The notes beneath the pieces are model-generated. The model saw only the letters and a list, made by a program, of their open reading frames with translations, searched no databases and was not told where the DNA came from. The position numbers and the translations under genes are program-made. 64,000 nt of DNA from Motiliproteus sp036961355 (GTDB lineage Bacteria > Pseudomonadota > Gammaproteobacteria > Pseudomonadales > Balneatricaceae), in contig JBALVL010000013.1 in assembly GCA_036961355.1 (NCBI GenBank), positions 47,631 to 111,630 on the forward strand, read 5' to 3'. The first letter of the stretch is position 1. Every line of letters begins with the position of its first letter. Shown here in pieces: positions 43,522 to 52,115 of this stretch.

Positions 43522-45456
43522 ATGAACTCAATACTAATGGGGGTGAACAGCCGCTTGCTTCGCCCGGTCGTGATGGCGGTGTTGCTGATCAGTGTGGCTC
43601 AGGTTGGGGTGACGCTGTGGGTCAGCCAAAGTAGTGTCTCATCGATGGTCGATGACGTCGTGGCCACTTTGACGCGAGGCGGTGATGAGTTGACCGGTAC
43701 GCTAGCCAACAGCGGTGATGCGGTGGCGCAGACGATGGAGCAGCTGTCGGTCAATGTTGCCGAGGGTTTGGACAAAACCTTGACCGGGCAGTTATCGAAA
43801 GAGCAGCAGCAGGTCGGACAAGATTTAATCAATATTACCCATCAGGGCGCCGATGCACTGGCGCAGATGATGGCGTTGGTTTCACCCGATGCGATCTGGG
43901 ATAGGGACGGACCGGAGCTGACACGTCTGGTGCGTGATCTGCACCGCAATAAGCAGGTTGTTTTTGCAGCGTACCTGGATACTGAAGGCAAACCACTGAC
44001 CCGCTATCTGGATCGAGGCAGTGATAAAATTAAGGCGCTGCTGGCGGCAGGAGAGGGAAGGCGTTCGCTGGATAAAGTGATCAATGCGGCACGTCAAGAC
44101 GCTGAGATCTACCTGATTGAAACCGATATCAATCCAAAGGGGTCGGTGATCGGTCGCTTTGTGATGGCGATGTCAGAGAAGCCTGCACAGAAAGCGGCCT
44201 TAGCGTTGGAGCAGCGCTTTGAGCAGCTGATTGCAAACAGCCGGGGGCAGGTCCAACAGACTATCGCCAGCGAAGCCGAGCAGGCGCAACAATCGTTACA
44301 GCAGTCGCTGCAACAGGCCAGTGAGCTGAATCGCAGTACCGGCGATGCCACCCGTCAGGTGATCGAGCAAACCGCGACCACATTAAACCGTAATATTTTG
44401 TTGGTGCTGGTTACGTTGGCAGTACTGCTAGTGCTGGCACTGGTGGCTATGCTGGTGATTCGAATCACCCGTAAGCTTGATACCTTAACCTTGGCGCTTG
44501 ATGACTTGGCGCAGGGGGAGGGTGATCTGACCCAGCGAATCAGTATCAATAGCCGCGATGAGATTGGTGATATGGCTGTGGCGGTTAACCAGTTTGTTGA
44601 AAAAACCCAGCGTTTAGTCAGTCAGGCGAATACCGCAGCCGACGAGACGGGTCAGCATATTGAGGCGATGCACAGTGTGTCCGGTCAGGCTAACGAGGCG
44701 GTGGAACGACAGCGTTATCAACTGAGTCAGGTTTCCAGTGCCATGACCGAGATGGTGGGGTCAGTGCAGCAGGTTGCCGAGCGGATCCAGCAAAACCTGG
44801 CAGGCGTCGATCAGATTCGTCAGGCCAGTGGTGAGGCCAGTCAGATATCGACCAGTGTTCGTAACGATATCGAAACTCTGGTGAGTCAGGTGCGCAACGC
44901 GGCGAAGGTGGTGAATGGCGTTGCGTCCCAGAGCCAACAGATCGAGGTGGTGCTGGAGGTGATCAAGAATATTGCCGGGCAGACCAATCTATTGGCGCTG
45001 AATGCGGCGATTGAAGCAGCGCGTGCCGGTGAATCGGGCCGTGGCTTTGCTGTAGTGGCCGATGAAGTGCGGGCGCTAGCCGCTAAGACGCAGCAATCGA
45101 CCGAGGATATTCAGCAGCGAATCGATGGTTTGCAGAGTGAGGTAGGTCAGGCGGTCAGTGTTATCGAAACGGTGTGTGTTACGGCTGAGGCCAGTATTGA
45201 GGATATAGGTCGCACCGATGAACAGATGAGCAGTGTTTCGGACTCGGTCAGTCAGTTGTACGATCTGACCAACGATATCGCCGCGATGGCGGAGCAGCAA
45301 TCGCAGGTTTCCAACGAGATCAACAGCAGTGTCGGTCGAATCAGCGACGATGCCGAACTGGCGGCCGATTCGATGCAGCAGAACACGCAGGCCTCGGATG
45401 CGCTGGGTGCGCTGTCGCAATCGCTCAAGAGTACGCTGGGGCAATTTCGGGTGTAA
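43522..45456 (+). CDS. Methyl-accepting chemotaxis protein
   Basis: Transmembrane chemoreceptor of 644 residues. TM1 is at about 13-33, and a large periplasmic region (about 35-290, helical and Gln-rich) follows. TM2 is LVLVTLAVLLVLALVAMLVI (about 293-315), then a HAMP domain (about 315-370) and the cytoplasmic signalling domain. The hairpin tip reads IAGQTNLLALNAAIEAARAGESGRGFAVVADEVRALA, the invariant kinase-contact region. The C-terminus lacks the NWETF-type CheR pentapeptide. The periplasmic domain has no Cache motif I recognise, so the ligand is unknown. A perfect bidirectional terminator follows it. Confidence 0.96.
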   Translation: MNSILMGVNSRLLRPVVMAVLLISVAQVGVTLWVSQSSVSSMVDDVVATLTRGGDELTGTLANSGDAVAQTMEQLSVNVAEGLDKTLTGQLSKEQQQVGQDLINITHQGADALAQMMALVSPDAIWDRDGPELTRLVRDLHRNKQVVFAAYLDTEGKPLTRYLDRGSDKIKALLAAGEGRRSLDKVINAARQDAEIYLIETDINPKGSVIGRFVMAMSEKPAQKAALALEQRFEQLIANSRGQVQQTIASEAEQAQQSLQQSLQQASELNRSTGDATRQVIEQTATTLNRNILLVLVTLAVLLVLALVAMLVIRITRKLDTLTLALDDLAQGEGDLTQRISINSRDEIGDMAVAVNQFVEKTQRLVSQANTAADETGQHIEAMHSVSGQANEAVERQRYQLSQVSSAMTEMVGSVQQVAERIQQNLAGVDQIRQASGEASQISTSVRNDIETLVSQVRNAAKVVNGVASQSQQIEVVLEVIKNIAGQTNLLALNAAIEAARAGESGRGFAVVADEVRALAAKTQQSTEDIQQRIDGLQSEVGQAVSVIETVCVTAEASIEDIGRTDEQMSSVSDSVSQLYDLTNDIAAMAEQQSQVSNEINSSVGRISDDAELAADSMQQNTQASDALGALSQSLKSTLGQFRV

Positions 45457-45485
45457 TAACTGCCCGATAATTTTTGATGACGCAT

Positions 45486-45515
45486 AAAAAAGGGACTCAT
45501 CTGAGTCCCTTTTTT
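45486..45515. terminator. Bidirectional terminator between the chemoreceptor gene and purD
   Basis: GGGACTCA/TGAGTCCC (45492-45499 with 45502-45509) closes a TC loop and is flanked by six A on the left and six T on the right. It would stop both converging transcripts. Confidence 0.93.
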
Positions 45516-45559
45516 GTTGCTGCAGCATATATGTCCGCTGTTGTATCCAGCCGTTGTGA

Positions 45560-46846
45560 TCAGCTGTTGGTTTCGCGCTCAATCGCCCGGTAAGCGATAT
45601 CGCTGCGGTAGCTCATGCCGTCCCAGCTAACTTTCTTAAGCAGTTCGTACGCTTTGGCTTGGGCGTCGGTGACCGATTCACCCAATGCGGTTGCGCACAG
45701 TACCCGGCCACCGGAGGTCACTACCTGACCATCTTTGTTGGCGGTACCGGCGTGGAACACCTTGCTGCCCTCGGGCTGCGATGCAGGCAGGCTGATCACA
45801 TCTCCTTTGGGGTAATCGGCAGGGTAACCGTTGGCTGCCATCACCACACCGACGGCGGGACGTGGATCCCAGTCGGCCTGGGTTTGGTCGAGCTTCTTAT
45901 CCAATGCGGCCTGGCATAGGTCGACCAAACTCGACTTCAAACGCATCATGATTGGCTGGGTTTCGGGGTCGCCGAAACGGCAGTTATATTCGATCACCTT
46001 AGGGGTGCCGTCGGTCTGGATCATCAGACCGGCGTACAGGAAACCGGTATAGCTATTGCCTTCAGCCGCCATGCCGCGAACGGTTGGCAGGATCACTTCA
46101 TTCATGATCCGGGCGTCAATCTCAGCAGTGACCACCGGTGCTGGCGAGTAGGCGCCCATACCACCGGTGTTGGGTCCCTGATCACCGTCGAGTGCGCGTT
46201 TATGGTCCTGACTGGTCGCCATCGGTAGTACGTTTTCGCCATCGACGATGACGATGTAGCTAGCCTCTTCACCTTCGAGGAACTCTTCGATAACGACCCT
46301 GCATCCAGCTTCGCCGAAGGCGTTGCCCGACAACATATCGTGCACGGCGGTCTCAGCTTCTTCCAGCGTCATCGCGACGATAACGCCTTTGCCCGCAGCT
46401 AGGCCGTCGGCTTTGACCACGATAGGTGCGCCGACTTCACGCAGATACGCGATGGCGGGTTCGACTTCGGTAAAGTTCTGGTAAGCACCGGTTGGGATCT
46501 GATGACGCTCAAGAAAATCTTTGGTGAACGCTTTTGAACCTTCCAGTTGTGCGGCACCAGCGCTGGGTCCGAAGATCGCAAGACCTGCAGCCTCAAACTT
46601 GTCGACCACACCTTCAACTAGCGGCGCTTCGGGACCAACAATGGTCAGCTCGATAGCATTGTCTTTGGCGAAGGCGATCTGACCGTCGACATCCATCACA
46701 TCAATAGCGACATTTTCCAGCTTGGCTTCGAGCGCACTGCCAGCGTTACCGGGGGCGACGAAAACCTGTGTGACGCGCGAATCGCGAGCTGCCTGCCACG
46801 CCAATGCGTGTTCGCGACCGCCGCTGCCGAGTATCAATACTTTCAT
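45560..46846 (-). CDS. purD: Phosphoribosylamine-glycine ligase PurD
   Basis: ATP-grasp enzyme that joins glycine to phosphoribosylamine in purine synthesis. The 428 residues begin MKVLILGSGGREHALAW. Characteristic blocks are GPEAPLVEGVVD, KADGLAAGKGV, VVIEEFLEGEEAS, DGDQGPNTGGMGAYSPAP and VIEYNCRFGDPETQ. It is the last gene of the dusB-fis-purH-purD run, separated from purH by about 165 bp that holds a palindrome. Confidence 0.98.
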   Translation of the reverse strand: MKVLILGSGGREHALAWQAARDSRVTQVFVAPGNAGSALEAKLENVAIDVMDVDGQIAFAKDNAIELTIVGPEAPLVEGVVDKFEAAGLAIFGPSAGAAQLEGSKAFTKDFLERHQIPTGAYQNFTEVEPAIAYLREVGAPIVVKADGLAAGKGVIVAMTLEEAETAVHDMLSGNAFGEAGCRVVIEEFLEGEEASYIVIVDGENVLPMATSQDHKRALDGDQGPNTGGMGAYSPAPVVTAEIDARIMNEVILPTVRGMAAEGNSYTGFLYAGLMIQTDGTPKVIEYNCRFGDPETQPIMMRLKSSLVDLCQAALDKKLDQTQADWDPRPAVGVVMAANGYPADYPKGDVISLPASQPEGSKVFHAGTANKDGQVVTSGGRVLCATALGESVTDAQAKAYELLKKVSWDGMSYRSDIAYRAIERETNS

Positions 46847-46939
46847 GATCTTTCCTCAGAGTTCTTTAAATAGCTCGTTTGATCTGGGCGTTAATCGGAG
46901 GGTAAAGCGTAGCGAGCGAAGGTCAGCGAAGACGCGCAG

Positions 46940-46954
46940 TTTACAAATTGTAAA
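46940..46954. promoter_or_regulatory. Perfect 15-bp palindrome between purH and purD
   Basis: TTTACAA-A-TTGTAAA lies 93 bases upstream of the purD ATG. It may be a regulator site in front of an internal purD promoter. It does not match the known PurR operator (ACGCAAACG...), so the binder is unknown. Confidence 0.35.
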
Positions 46955-47013
46955 TGAGCAGTCAGAGCTGGCTTTCAACGACGCATGACCGAGCGCAGTC
47001 GCTTTGCACCCGA

Positions 47014-48603
47014 TTAATGGCGGAAGTGTCGCATCCCTGTAAACACCATGGCGATTCCCGCTTCGTTCGCCGCCGCAATCGTCTCCTCATCACGCATCGA
47101 ACCACCGGGCTGAATCACCGCCTTGATACCGGCAGCTGCTGCTGCATCGATACCGTCGCGGAATGGGAAGAACGCATCGGATGCCATCACGGATCCAGGT
47201 ACTTCCAGCCCTTCGTCGGCGGCTTTGATGCCGGCAATTTTAGCGCTGTAAACACGGCTCATCTGGCCGGCACCAACACCGATGGTCTGGCCATCTTTGG
47301 CGTAGACGATGGCATTGGATTTAACGTACTTGGCCACCTGCCAAGCGAACAACAGATCACGCAGCTCCTGTTCGGTCGGGGCGCGTTCGGTGACAACTTT
47401 CAATTCACTGGCATCAACCATGCCCAGATCGTTGTCCTGTACCAACAGGCCGCCGTTGACACGTTTGTAATCGAAGGAGGTGGCGCGCTCGGCATCCCAC
47501 TGACCGCATTCCAGCAGACGGACATTGGGCTTGGCGGCAACGATGTCAGATGCAGCTTGCGAAACCGCCGGGGCGATGATCACTTCAACAAACTGGCGCG
47601 CGACGATCGCCTTGGCGGTCGCTTCGTCCAGTTCTCGGTTGAACGCGATGATGCCGCCGAAGGCCGATGTTGGGTCGGTCTGGAACGCTAGGTTGTAAGC
47701 CGCAAGAATGTCATCGCCGATCGCTACACCGCAAGGGTTGGCGTGCTTGACGATGACACAGGCAGGCTCCTGAAACGGCTTGACGCACTCTAATGCGGCA
47801 TCGGTATCGGCGACGTTGTTGAATGACAGCGCTTTGCCTTGTAGCTGACGTGCGGTAGAGACGGATGGCTCGGCTGGGTTTTTCTCCACGTAGAACGCAG
47901 CACGCTGGTGCGGGTTCTCGCCATAACGCATCTCTTGCGTCTTGATAAACTGGGTGTTGAAAGTGCGCGGGAAAACCGATGGTGTATCGCTGTCGTGATC
48001 CAGGCGGTTGCCGAGGTAGTTGGCGATGGCACCGTCGTAGGCGGCGGTATGTTCGAACGCCTGGACCGCCAGATCGAAACGGGTCTGCTGGCACAGTTGG
48101 CCGTCGCTGTCGCTCATCTGCTTCAATACGCTGTCGTAAGACTCGGCGTTAACCACGATCGCGACAAAGGCGTTGTTCTTAGCGGCAGACCGGACCATGG
48201 TCGGGCCACCAATATCGATATTCTCGATCGCCATCGGCAGGGTGCAATCGTCACGGGCGATGGTGGATTCGAACGGATATAGGTTAACAATCACCATGTC
48301 GATCGGCTTGATATCGTGCTCAGCCATTACCGCATCGTCTTGGCCACGACGTCCCAAAATACCGCCGTGAACCTTGGGGTGCAGGGTCTTGACCCGGCCA
48401 TCCATCATCTCAGGGAATTTGGTGTAATCAGAGACCTCGACCGCAGCTACCTGATTATCGCACAGCAGTTTGTAGGTACCACCGGTTGAGAGGATTTCGA
48501 CGCCTTGCGCGCTCAGCGCCTGGGCAAACTCAACAATACCGGTTTTATCAGAAACGCTGATCAGAGCGCGGCGAATCTTGATCGGGTTAATAGCTTCAGA
48601 CAT
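47014..48603 (-). CDS. purH: Bifunctional AICAR transformylase / IMP cyclohydrolase PurH
   Basis: Catalyses the last two steps of IMP synthesis. The 529-residue product has the N-terminal MGS-like cyclohydrolase domain (RRALISVSDKTGIVEFA, STGGTYKLL, HPKVHGGILGRR). The C-terminal transformylase domain has the catalytic KH in CVIVKHANPCGVA and GVGAGQMSRV. Length and order match the gammaproteobacterial protein. It uses 10-formyl-THF, the same cofactor PurU hydrolyses elsewhere in the window. It lies downstream of fis by 134 bp. Confidence 0.98.
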   Translation of the reverse strand: MSEAINPIKIRRALISVSDKTGIVEFAQALSAQGVEILSTGGTYKLLCDNQVAAVEVSDYTKFPEMMDGRVKTLHPKVHGGILGRRGQDDAVMAEHDIKPIDMVIVNLYPFESTIARDDCTLPMAIENIDIGGPTMVRSAAKNNAFVAIVVNAESYDSVLKQMSDSDGQLCQQTRFDLAVQAFEHTAAYDGAIANYLGNRLDHDSDTPSVFPRTFNTQFIKTQEMRYGENPHQRAAFYVEKNPAEPSVSTARQLQGKALSFNNVADTDAALECVKPFQEPACVIVKHANPCGVAIGDDILAAYNLAFQTDPTSAFGGIIAFNRELDEATAKAIVARQFVEVIIAPAVSQAASDIVAAKPNVRLLECGQWDAERATSFDYKRVNGGLLVQDNDLGMVDASELKVVTERAPTEQELRDLLFAWQVAKYVKSNAIVYAKDGQTIGVGAGQMSRVYSAKIAGIKAADEGLEVPGSVMASDAFFPFRDGIDAAAAAGIKAVIQPGGSMRDEETIAAANEAGIAMVFTGMRHFRH

Positions 48604-48737
48604 GGGAGTGTAAGTCTCAACTTAAGTTAGGAAATTAGCGTTAGGTGATTACGGTCGGCTGCTTAACATCAAGGGCGTAAATCCTGTTTTTCAACAAGGC
48701 TCTTTTTACAGTGACGACGGTAGCCCCGGCGGTCGGC

Positions 48738-49055
48738 TTACAGCAGACCGTACTGTTTCAGTTTCTTGCGCAACGTGCCGCGGTTCAGTCCCAGCACTTC
48801 GGAGGCGCGGGTCTGGTTGTCGCGGGTGTGCAACATTACCGCTTCGAGCAAAGGTGCTTCGATCTCGTTGAGCACCAACTCGTAGACATTGCAGGCGGGT
48901 TGTCCGTCGAGCTGCTTGAAGTAGTTGTCGACGGCTTCAGCTACGCTCTGACGCAGGCGTTTTGATTGGCTGGGCTCGTTAGCTGCGCTTTCGGCGAGGT
49001 GGAGCGGGGTGTCTGTGTCGGGTTCGGTCACGGTGTTTGTGCTGCCTAGTGTCAT
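48738..49055 (-). CDS. fis: DNA-binding nucleoid protein Fis
   Basis: Small nucleoid-associated regulator that bends DNA and activates rRNA promoters. The 105 residues are a few longer than E. coli Fis (98), with an acidic polar N-terminal extension. The core LRQSVAEAVDNYFKQLDGQ and the C-terminal helix-turn-helix NQTRASEVLGLNRGTLRKKLKQYGL are typical. It is six bases after dusB on the same strand, the classic dusB-fis operon, so growth-phase control is expected. Confidence 0.97.
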   Translation of the reverse strand: MTLGSTNTVTEPDTDTPLHLAESAANEPSQSKRLRQSVAEAVDNYFKQLDGQPACNVYELVLNEIEAPLLEAVMLHTRDNQTRASEVLGLNRGTLRKKLKQYGLL

Positions 49056-49061
49056 GGGAAA

Positions 49062-50084
49062 TTATGCCGCTTTGATGGTTTGTCGCAGCGTGGCAAAAAA
49101 ATCGCCTACTGCGGATAGTTGTTGTTGGTGATGTAGCAAACTGTTGAACTGTTTTTTGAAAGGTTTTGAATCTGGATGCTGCGGGTTTCGCTCGGCCAGC
49201 GCGGCCAAATACCAGCCCACGTGTTTACGGGCGATACGTACACCCAGATAATCACCGTAAAACGCATATAGCGCCTGCAAATGATCCAGCACCATGGTCT
49301 CGATCTGTTGGTTGGACGGATCGGGCAAGTATTCGCCGGTGCGCAGGAAGTGATTGATCTGGCGGAACAACCAAGGCTGCCCCTGAGCACCACGGCCGAT
49401 CATAACGGCATCGGCGCAGGTGTACTCCAGCACCTGCTTGGCCTTATCGGGACAACGGATATCACCGTTGGCGATTAGCGGAATCGAAATCGCCTGTTTG
49501 ATTGCGGCGATGGTGTCGTACTCCGCTTCACCCTTATAGGCGCAAGCACGGGTACGACCGTGGACTGCCAACGCTGCTATACCGCTCTGTTCAGCGAGTT
49601 TGGCGATGGTGATGCCGTTGCGCTGATCGATATCCCAGCCGGTGCGGATTTTTAGCGTTACCGGTACGTCGACAGCCGCCACCACCGATTCGAGAATCGA
49701 TTGCACCAGTGGTTCGTCACGCAATAATGCCGATCCGGCGGCTTTGTTGCAGACCTTCTTGGCCGGGCAGCCCATGTTGATATCGATGATCTGGGCACCG
49801 CGCTCAACGTTCAGCACTGCCGCTTCGGCCAGCATCTCAGCGTCACCACCGGCAATCTGAATAACCCGGGGTTCGGCTTCGTTGTTACCGTTGCTATCGA
49901 TAAAGTTGAGACGTTGCTGCGATTTACGACTGTTCCACAACCGTTTGTCAGCGGTAACCATCTCTGACGGTGTCAGACCTGCACCCTGACTACGACACAA
50001 TTGACGAAACGGTTGATCCGTAACGCCGGCCATCGGTGCAAGCACCGCGTGACTATTGATGTGGTAGGGGCCGATACTGAACAC
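49062..50084 (-). CDS. dusB: tRNA-dihydrouridine synthase DusB
   Basis: FMN enzyme that reduces uridine to dihydrouridine in tRNA. From the GTG at 50084 it has 340 residues, starting FSIGPYHINSHAVLAPMAGVTDQPFRQL; the longer frame to 50168 adds unconserved sequence. Motifs are INMGCPAKKVCNKAAGSALL with the catalytic Cys, KIRTGWD, HGRTR and NGDI. It is the first gene of the dusB-fis unit. The GTG start is a best guess without a strong ribosome site. Confidence 0.93.
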   Translation of the reverse strand: MFSIGPYHINSHAVLAPMAGVTDQPFRQLCRSQGAGLTPSEMVTADKRLWNSRKSQQRLNFIDSNGNNEAEPRVIQIAGGDAEMLAEAAVLNVERGAQIIDINMGCPAKKVCNKAAGSALLRDEPLVQSILESVVAAVDVPVTLKIRTGWDIDQRNGITIAKLAEQSGIAALAVHGRTRACAYKGEAEYDTIAAIKQAISIPLIANGDIRCPDKAKQVLEYTCADAVMIGRGAQGQPWLFRQINHFLRTGEYLPDPSNQQIETMVLDHLQALYAFYGDYLGVRIARKHVGWYLAALAERNPQHPDSKPFKKQFNSLLHHQQQLSAVGDFFATLRQTIKAA

Positions 50085-50305
50085 GATAATATTTGTCCGA
50101 TAGCTGGTGTTTAACAGGCCGTTCCTGGTGTAAAACCGGGCCAAAGCCTTTACAACCGGCAACAGCAAAACACTCGGTCCATAAACGGATCGATGGCTCA
50201 GGCTATGCGCGGATTAGGGCGCTAATGATACCCGTACAGGGGTGTGCTGGGGAAGGGTGAATTGGTTGTTTTTTGTTCGTTTTTCAGCTTGCGCATGGCG
50301 TTGAA

Positions 50306-51013
50306 TTATGGCTGTTTGGCCTGTACAAATTGCAGCTGGTAGTTGGGTGCCAGGGTGCCGGGGTCCAGAATTTCCAGCTGGATCTGGATCGGGCTGCGAC
50401 GTGGCATACGGTCGTCGGGTTGCAGATCGCCGCCAAGGTATTCGTCGGGCTGAAAGGTTCGGGCCGCACGCAGGCTGCCGTCGAGACCGCTGAAGCTGAG
50501 TTTGATTGCAGGGAAGGGCTGGGCAAACGGTGCCTGGTTAATCAGGGTCAAATCGAGCGCTAGGGCGTTAGCGTAGTCAGGGTGTTGGCGGATCAGTAGT
50601 TGCTGACTGTGGATGCTGGGCAGGTCCTGTCGCGGCGATAGTCGACAGTCGAGTTGTTGGCAGATACGGCTATACAGAGGCTCAAGCTGGGGTTGTTGGG
50701 ACAGTTGGTCGCGTTCGAACCAGAGCACCTGCCCCCCGAGCCCGCAGACTGCAATGAGGATCAGTAGGCTCCAAAGAACCGGTATTAAGGTGCTGCGCGG
50801 ACTTCCCGGTGCCAGTACCAGGGGTATGCTGGGGATGCGTTCGCCGGAGTCGACAGGTGCAGCTTCGGTACGGGTTTCCATGTGTTCGGTCGCGACGAAC
50901 ACGTGCTGGCAACTGCCGCAGCGGACCCGGCCACCGGCGGCGTGAAGTTGCTCTCGGTTGATGTCAAAACGCGTTTGGCATTCCGGACATTGGGTGATGA
51001 ATTGTTGCCGCAT
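50306..51013 (-). CDS. Zinc-ribbon DUF3426 membrane protein
   Basis: Uncharacterised 235-residue protein. The N-terminal MJ0042-type zinc ribbon has two CxxC pairs (CPECQTRFD and CGSCQHVF). A single transmembrane helix (LIPVLWSLLILIAVCGLGGQVLWF, about 74-97) follows, then a DUF3426 extracytoplasmic domain. It lies between prmA and dusB, as in many gammaproteobacteria, suggesting a conserved but unexplained link. The topology places the zinc ribbon in the cytoplasm. Function is unknown. Confidence 0.88.
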   Translation of the reverse strand: MRQQFITQCPECQTRFDINREQLHAAGGRVRCGSCQHVFVATEHMETRTEAAPVDSGERIPSIPLVLAPGSPRSTLIPVLWSLLILIAVCGLGGQVLWFERDQLSQQPQLEPLYSRICQQLDCRLSPRQDLPSIHSQQLLIRQHPDYANALALDLTLINQAPFAQPFPAIKLSFSGLDGSLRAARTFQPDEYLGGDLQPDDRMPRRSPIQIQLEILDPGTLAPNYQLQFVQAKQP

Positions 51014-51126
51014 CGGTTGCTAACCCTTGTGCTGACTGAAGTGAAAGCTGGCTTGTTGATTCTACTCTTAACTAGGTGCTTAGCTTTGTCTTAACTCAGC
51101 GCTTAAATTTAGTACGTGGCTGATAG

Positions 51127-52032
51127 TTAGCGCCGAACACCGGTTAATCGTACCCAATCTTCGCGCACAGTGGCAGGTTCAAGTTCAAACCAGGGGGAGT
51201 AAGCCTCGATTAACTGCTCGGTCTGACTGGCAAGCAGTCCTGACAGTGCTAGTTTACCGCCAGATTTAACCAGTTTTTGCAGTGCCGGCGCCAGTTCGAC
51301 CAGCGGTCCGGCCAGAATATTGGCTATCATTACGTCCGCGGCTTGCAGGCGGTACTGCTCTGGCAGCTTATCGGGGTAGTACAGTTCGACGCGTGAGGCT
51401 TCGATCTGGTTGCGGTTGGCATTATCACGACTGGCGAGTAGCGCCTGCGGATCTATGTCGGTGCCGATCACGCGGTTAGCACCCAGTAGCAGTGCGGCGA
51501 TGCCCAGTATGCCCGAGCCGCAGCCATAGTCGATCACGATGCTGTTGTTTAGATCTTGCTGTTCCAGCCACTCCAGGCATAGCGCGGTGGTTGGATGGGT
51601 GCCGGTGCCGAACGCAAGTCCCGGATCGAGCATCAGATTGGCGGCATCAGGGTCGGGGACCGGTTTCCAGCTGGGGCAGACCCAGAGCCTTTTTCCAAAC
51701 TGCATCGGGTGGAAGTTCTCCATCCACTCACGTTCCCAGTCTTTGTCCTCAACCAGTTCGCTTTTGTGCGGTGGTAACGGCGCATTGGGGTCGATCATGG
51801 AGTGCCCTGCTTTGAACAGCATCAATACAGAATCCATATCGATTTCGGCGTCGAACAGGCCGGTAATGCGGGTACGATCCCATAATGGTGTGGTGCCTAT
51901 TTCGGGTTCGAATAACGGCTGATCCGCCGCATCTTCCAAGGTGACGGCACAGGCACCGGCCTCAAGCAGCAGATCTTCGTATTGCTCACTCAGGTCGGGT
52001 GGGGTTTCAATCTTAAGCTGGAGCCAGGGCAT
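51127..52032 (-). CDS. prmA: Ribosomal protein L11 methyltransferase PrmA
   Basis: Trimethylates lysines and the N-terminus of ribosomal protein L11. The 301 residues open with the L11-binding domain (MPWLQLKIETPPDLSEQYEDLLLEAGACAVTLEDA). The SAM domain has LDPGLAFGTGTHPTT, VIDYGCGSGILGIAAL and MIANILAGPLVELAPAL, all diagnostic. It comes after a strong terminator that ends accBC, so it is probably transcribed separately. Confidence 0.97.
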   Translation of the reverse strand: MPWLQLKIETPPDLSEQYEDLLLEAGACAVTLEDAADQPLFEPEIGTTPLWDRTRITGLFDAEIDMDSVLMLFKAGHSMIDPNAPLPPHKSELVEDKDWEREWMENFHPMQFGKRLWVCPSWKPVPDPDAANLMLDPGLAFGTGTHPTTALCLEWLEQQDLNNSIVIDYGCGSGILGIAALLLGANRVIGTDIDPQALLASRDNANRNQIEASRVELYYPDKLPEQYRLQAADVMIANILAGPLVELAPALQKLVKSGGKLALSGLLASQTEQLIEAYSPWFELEPATVREDWVRLTGVRR

Positions 52033-52062
52033 GCGAACCTCTAATGAAATATTGTCTGGCCA

Positions 52063-52095
52063 GAAAAAACAAACCCTCTATGAAAGAGGGTTTGT
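52063..52095 (-). terminator. Rho-independent terminator after accC
   Basis: A perfect 11-bp stem (52069-52079 with 52085-52095, five-base loop) is followed, on the minus strand, by TTTTTT (the A-run at 52064-52069). It lies 20 bases after the accC stop and would end the aroQ-accB-accC transcript before prmA. Confidence 0.9.
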
Positions 52096-52115
52096 ATCGG
52101 AAGCATCAGCGGGGC

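Noticed and set aside
46954..47691. Long open frame antisense to purH
   Set aside because: It is fully explained by purH on the other strand, with no ribosome site or family motif.
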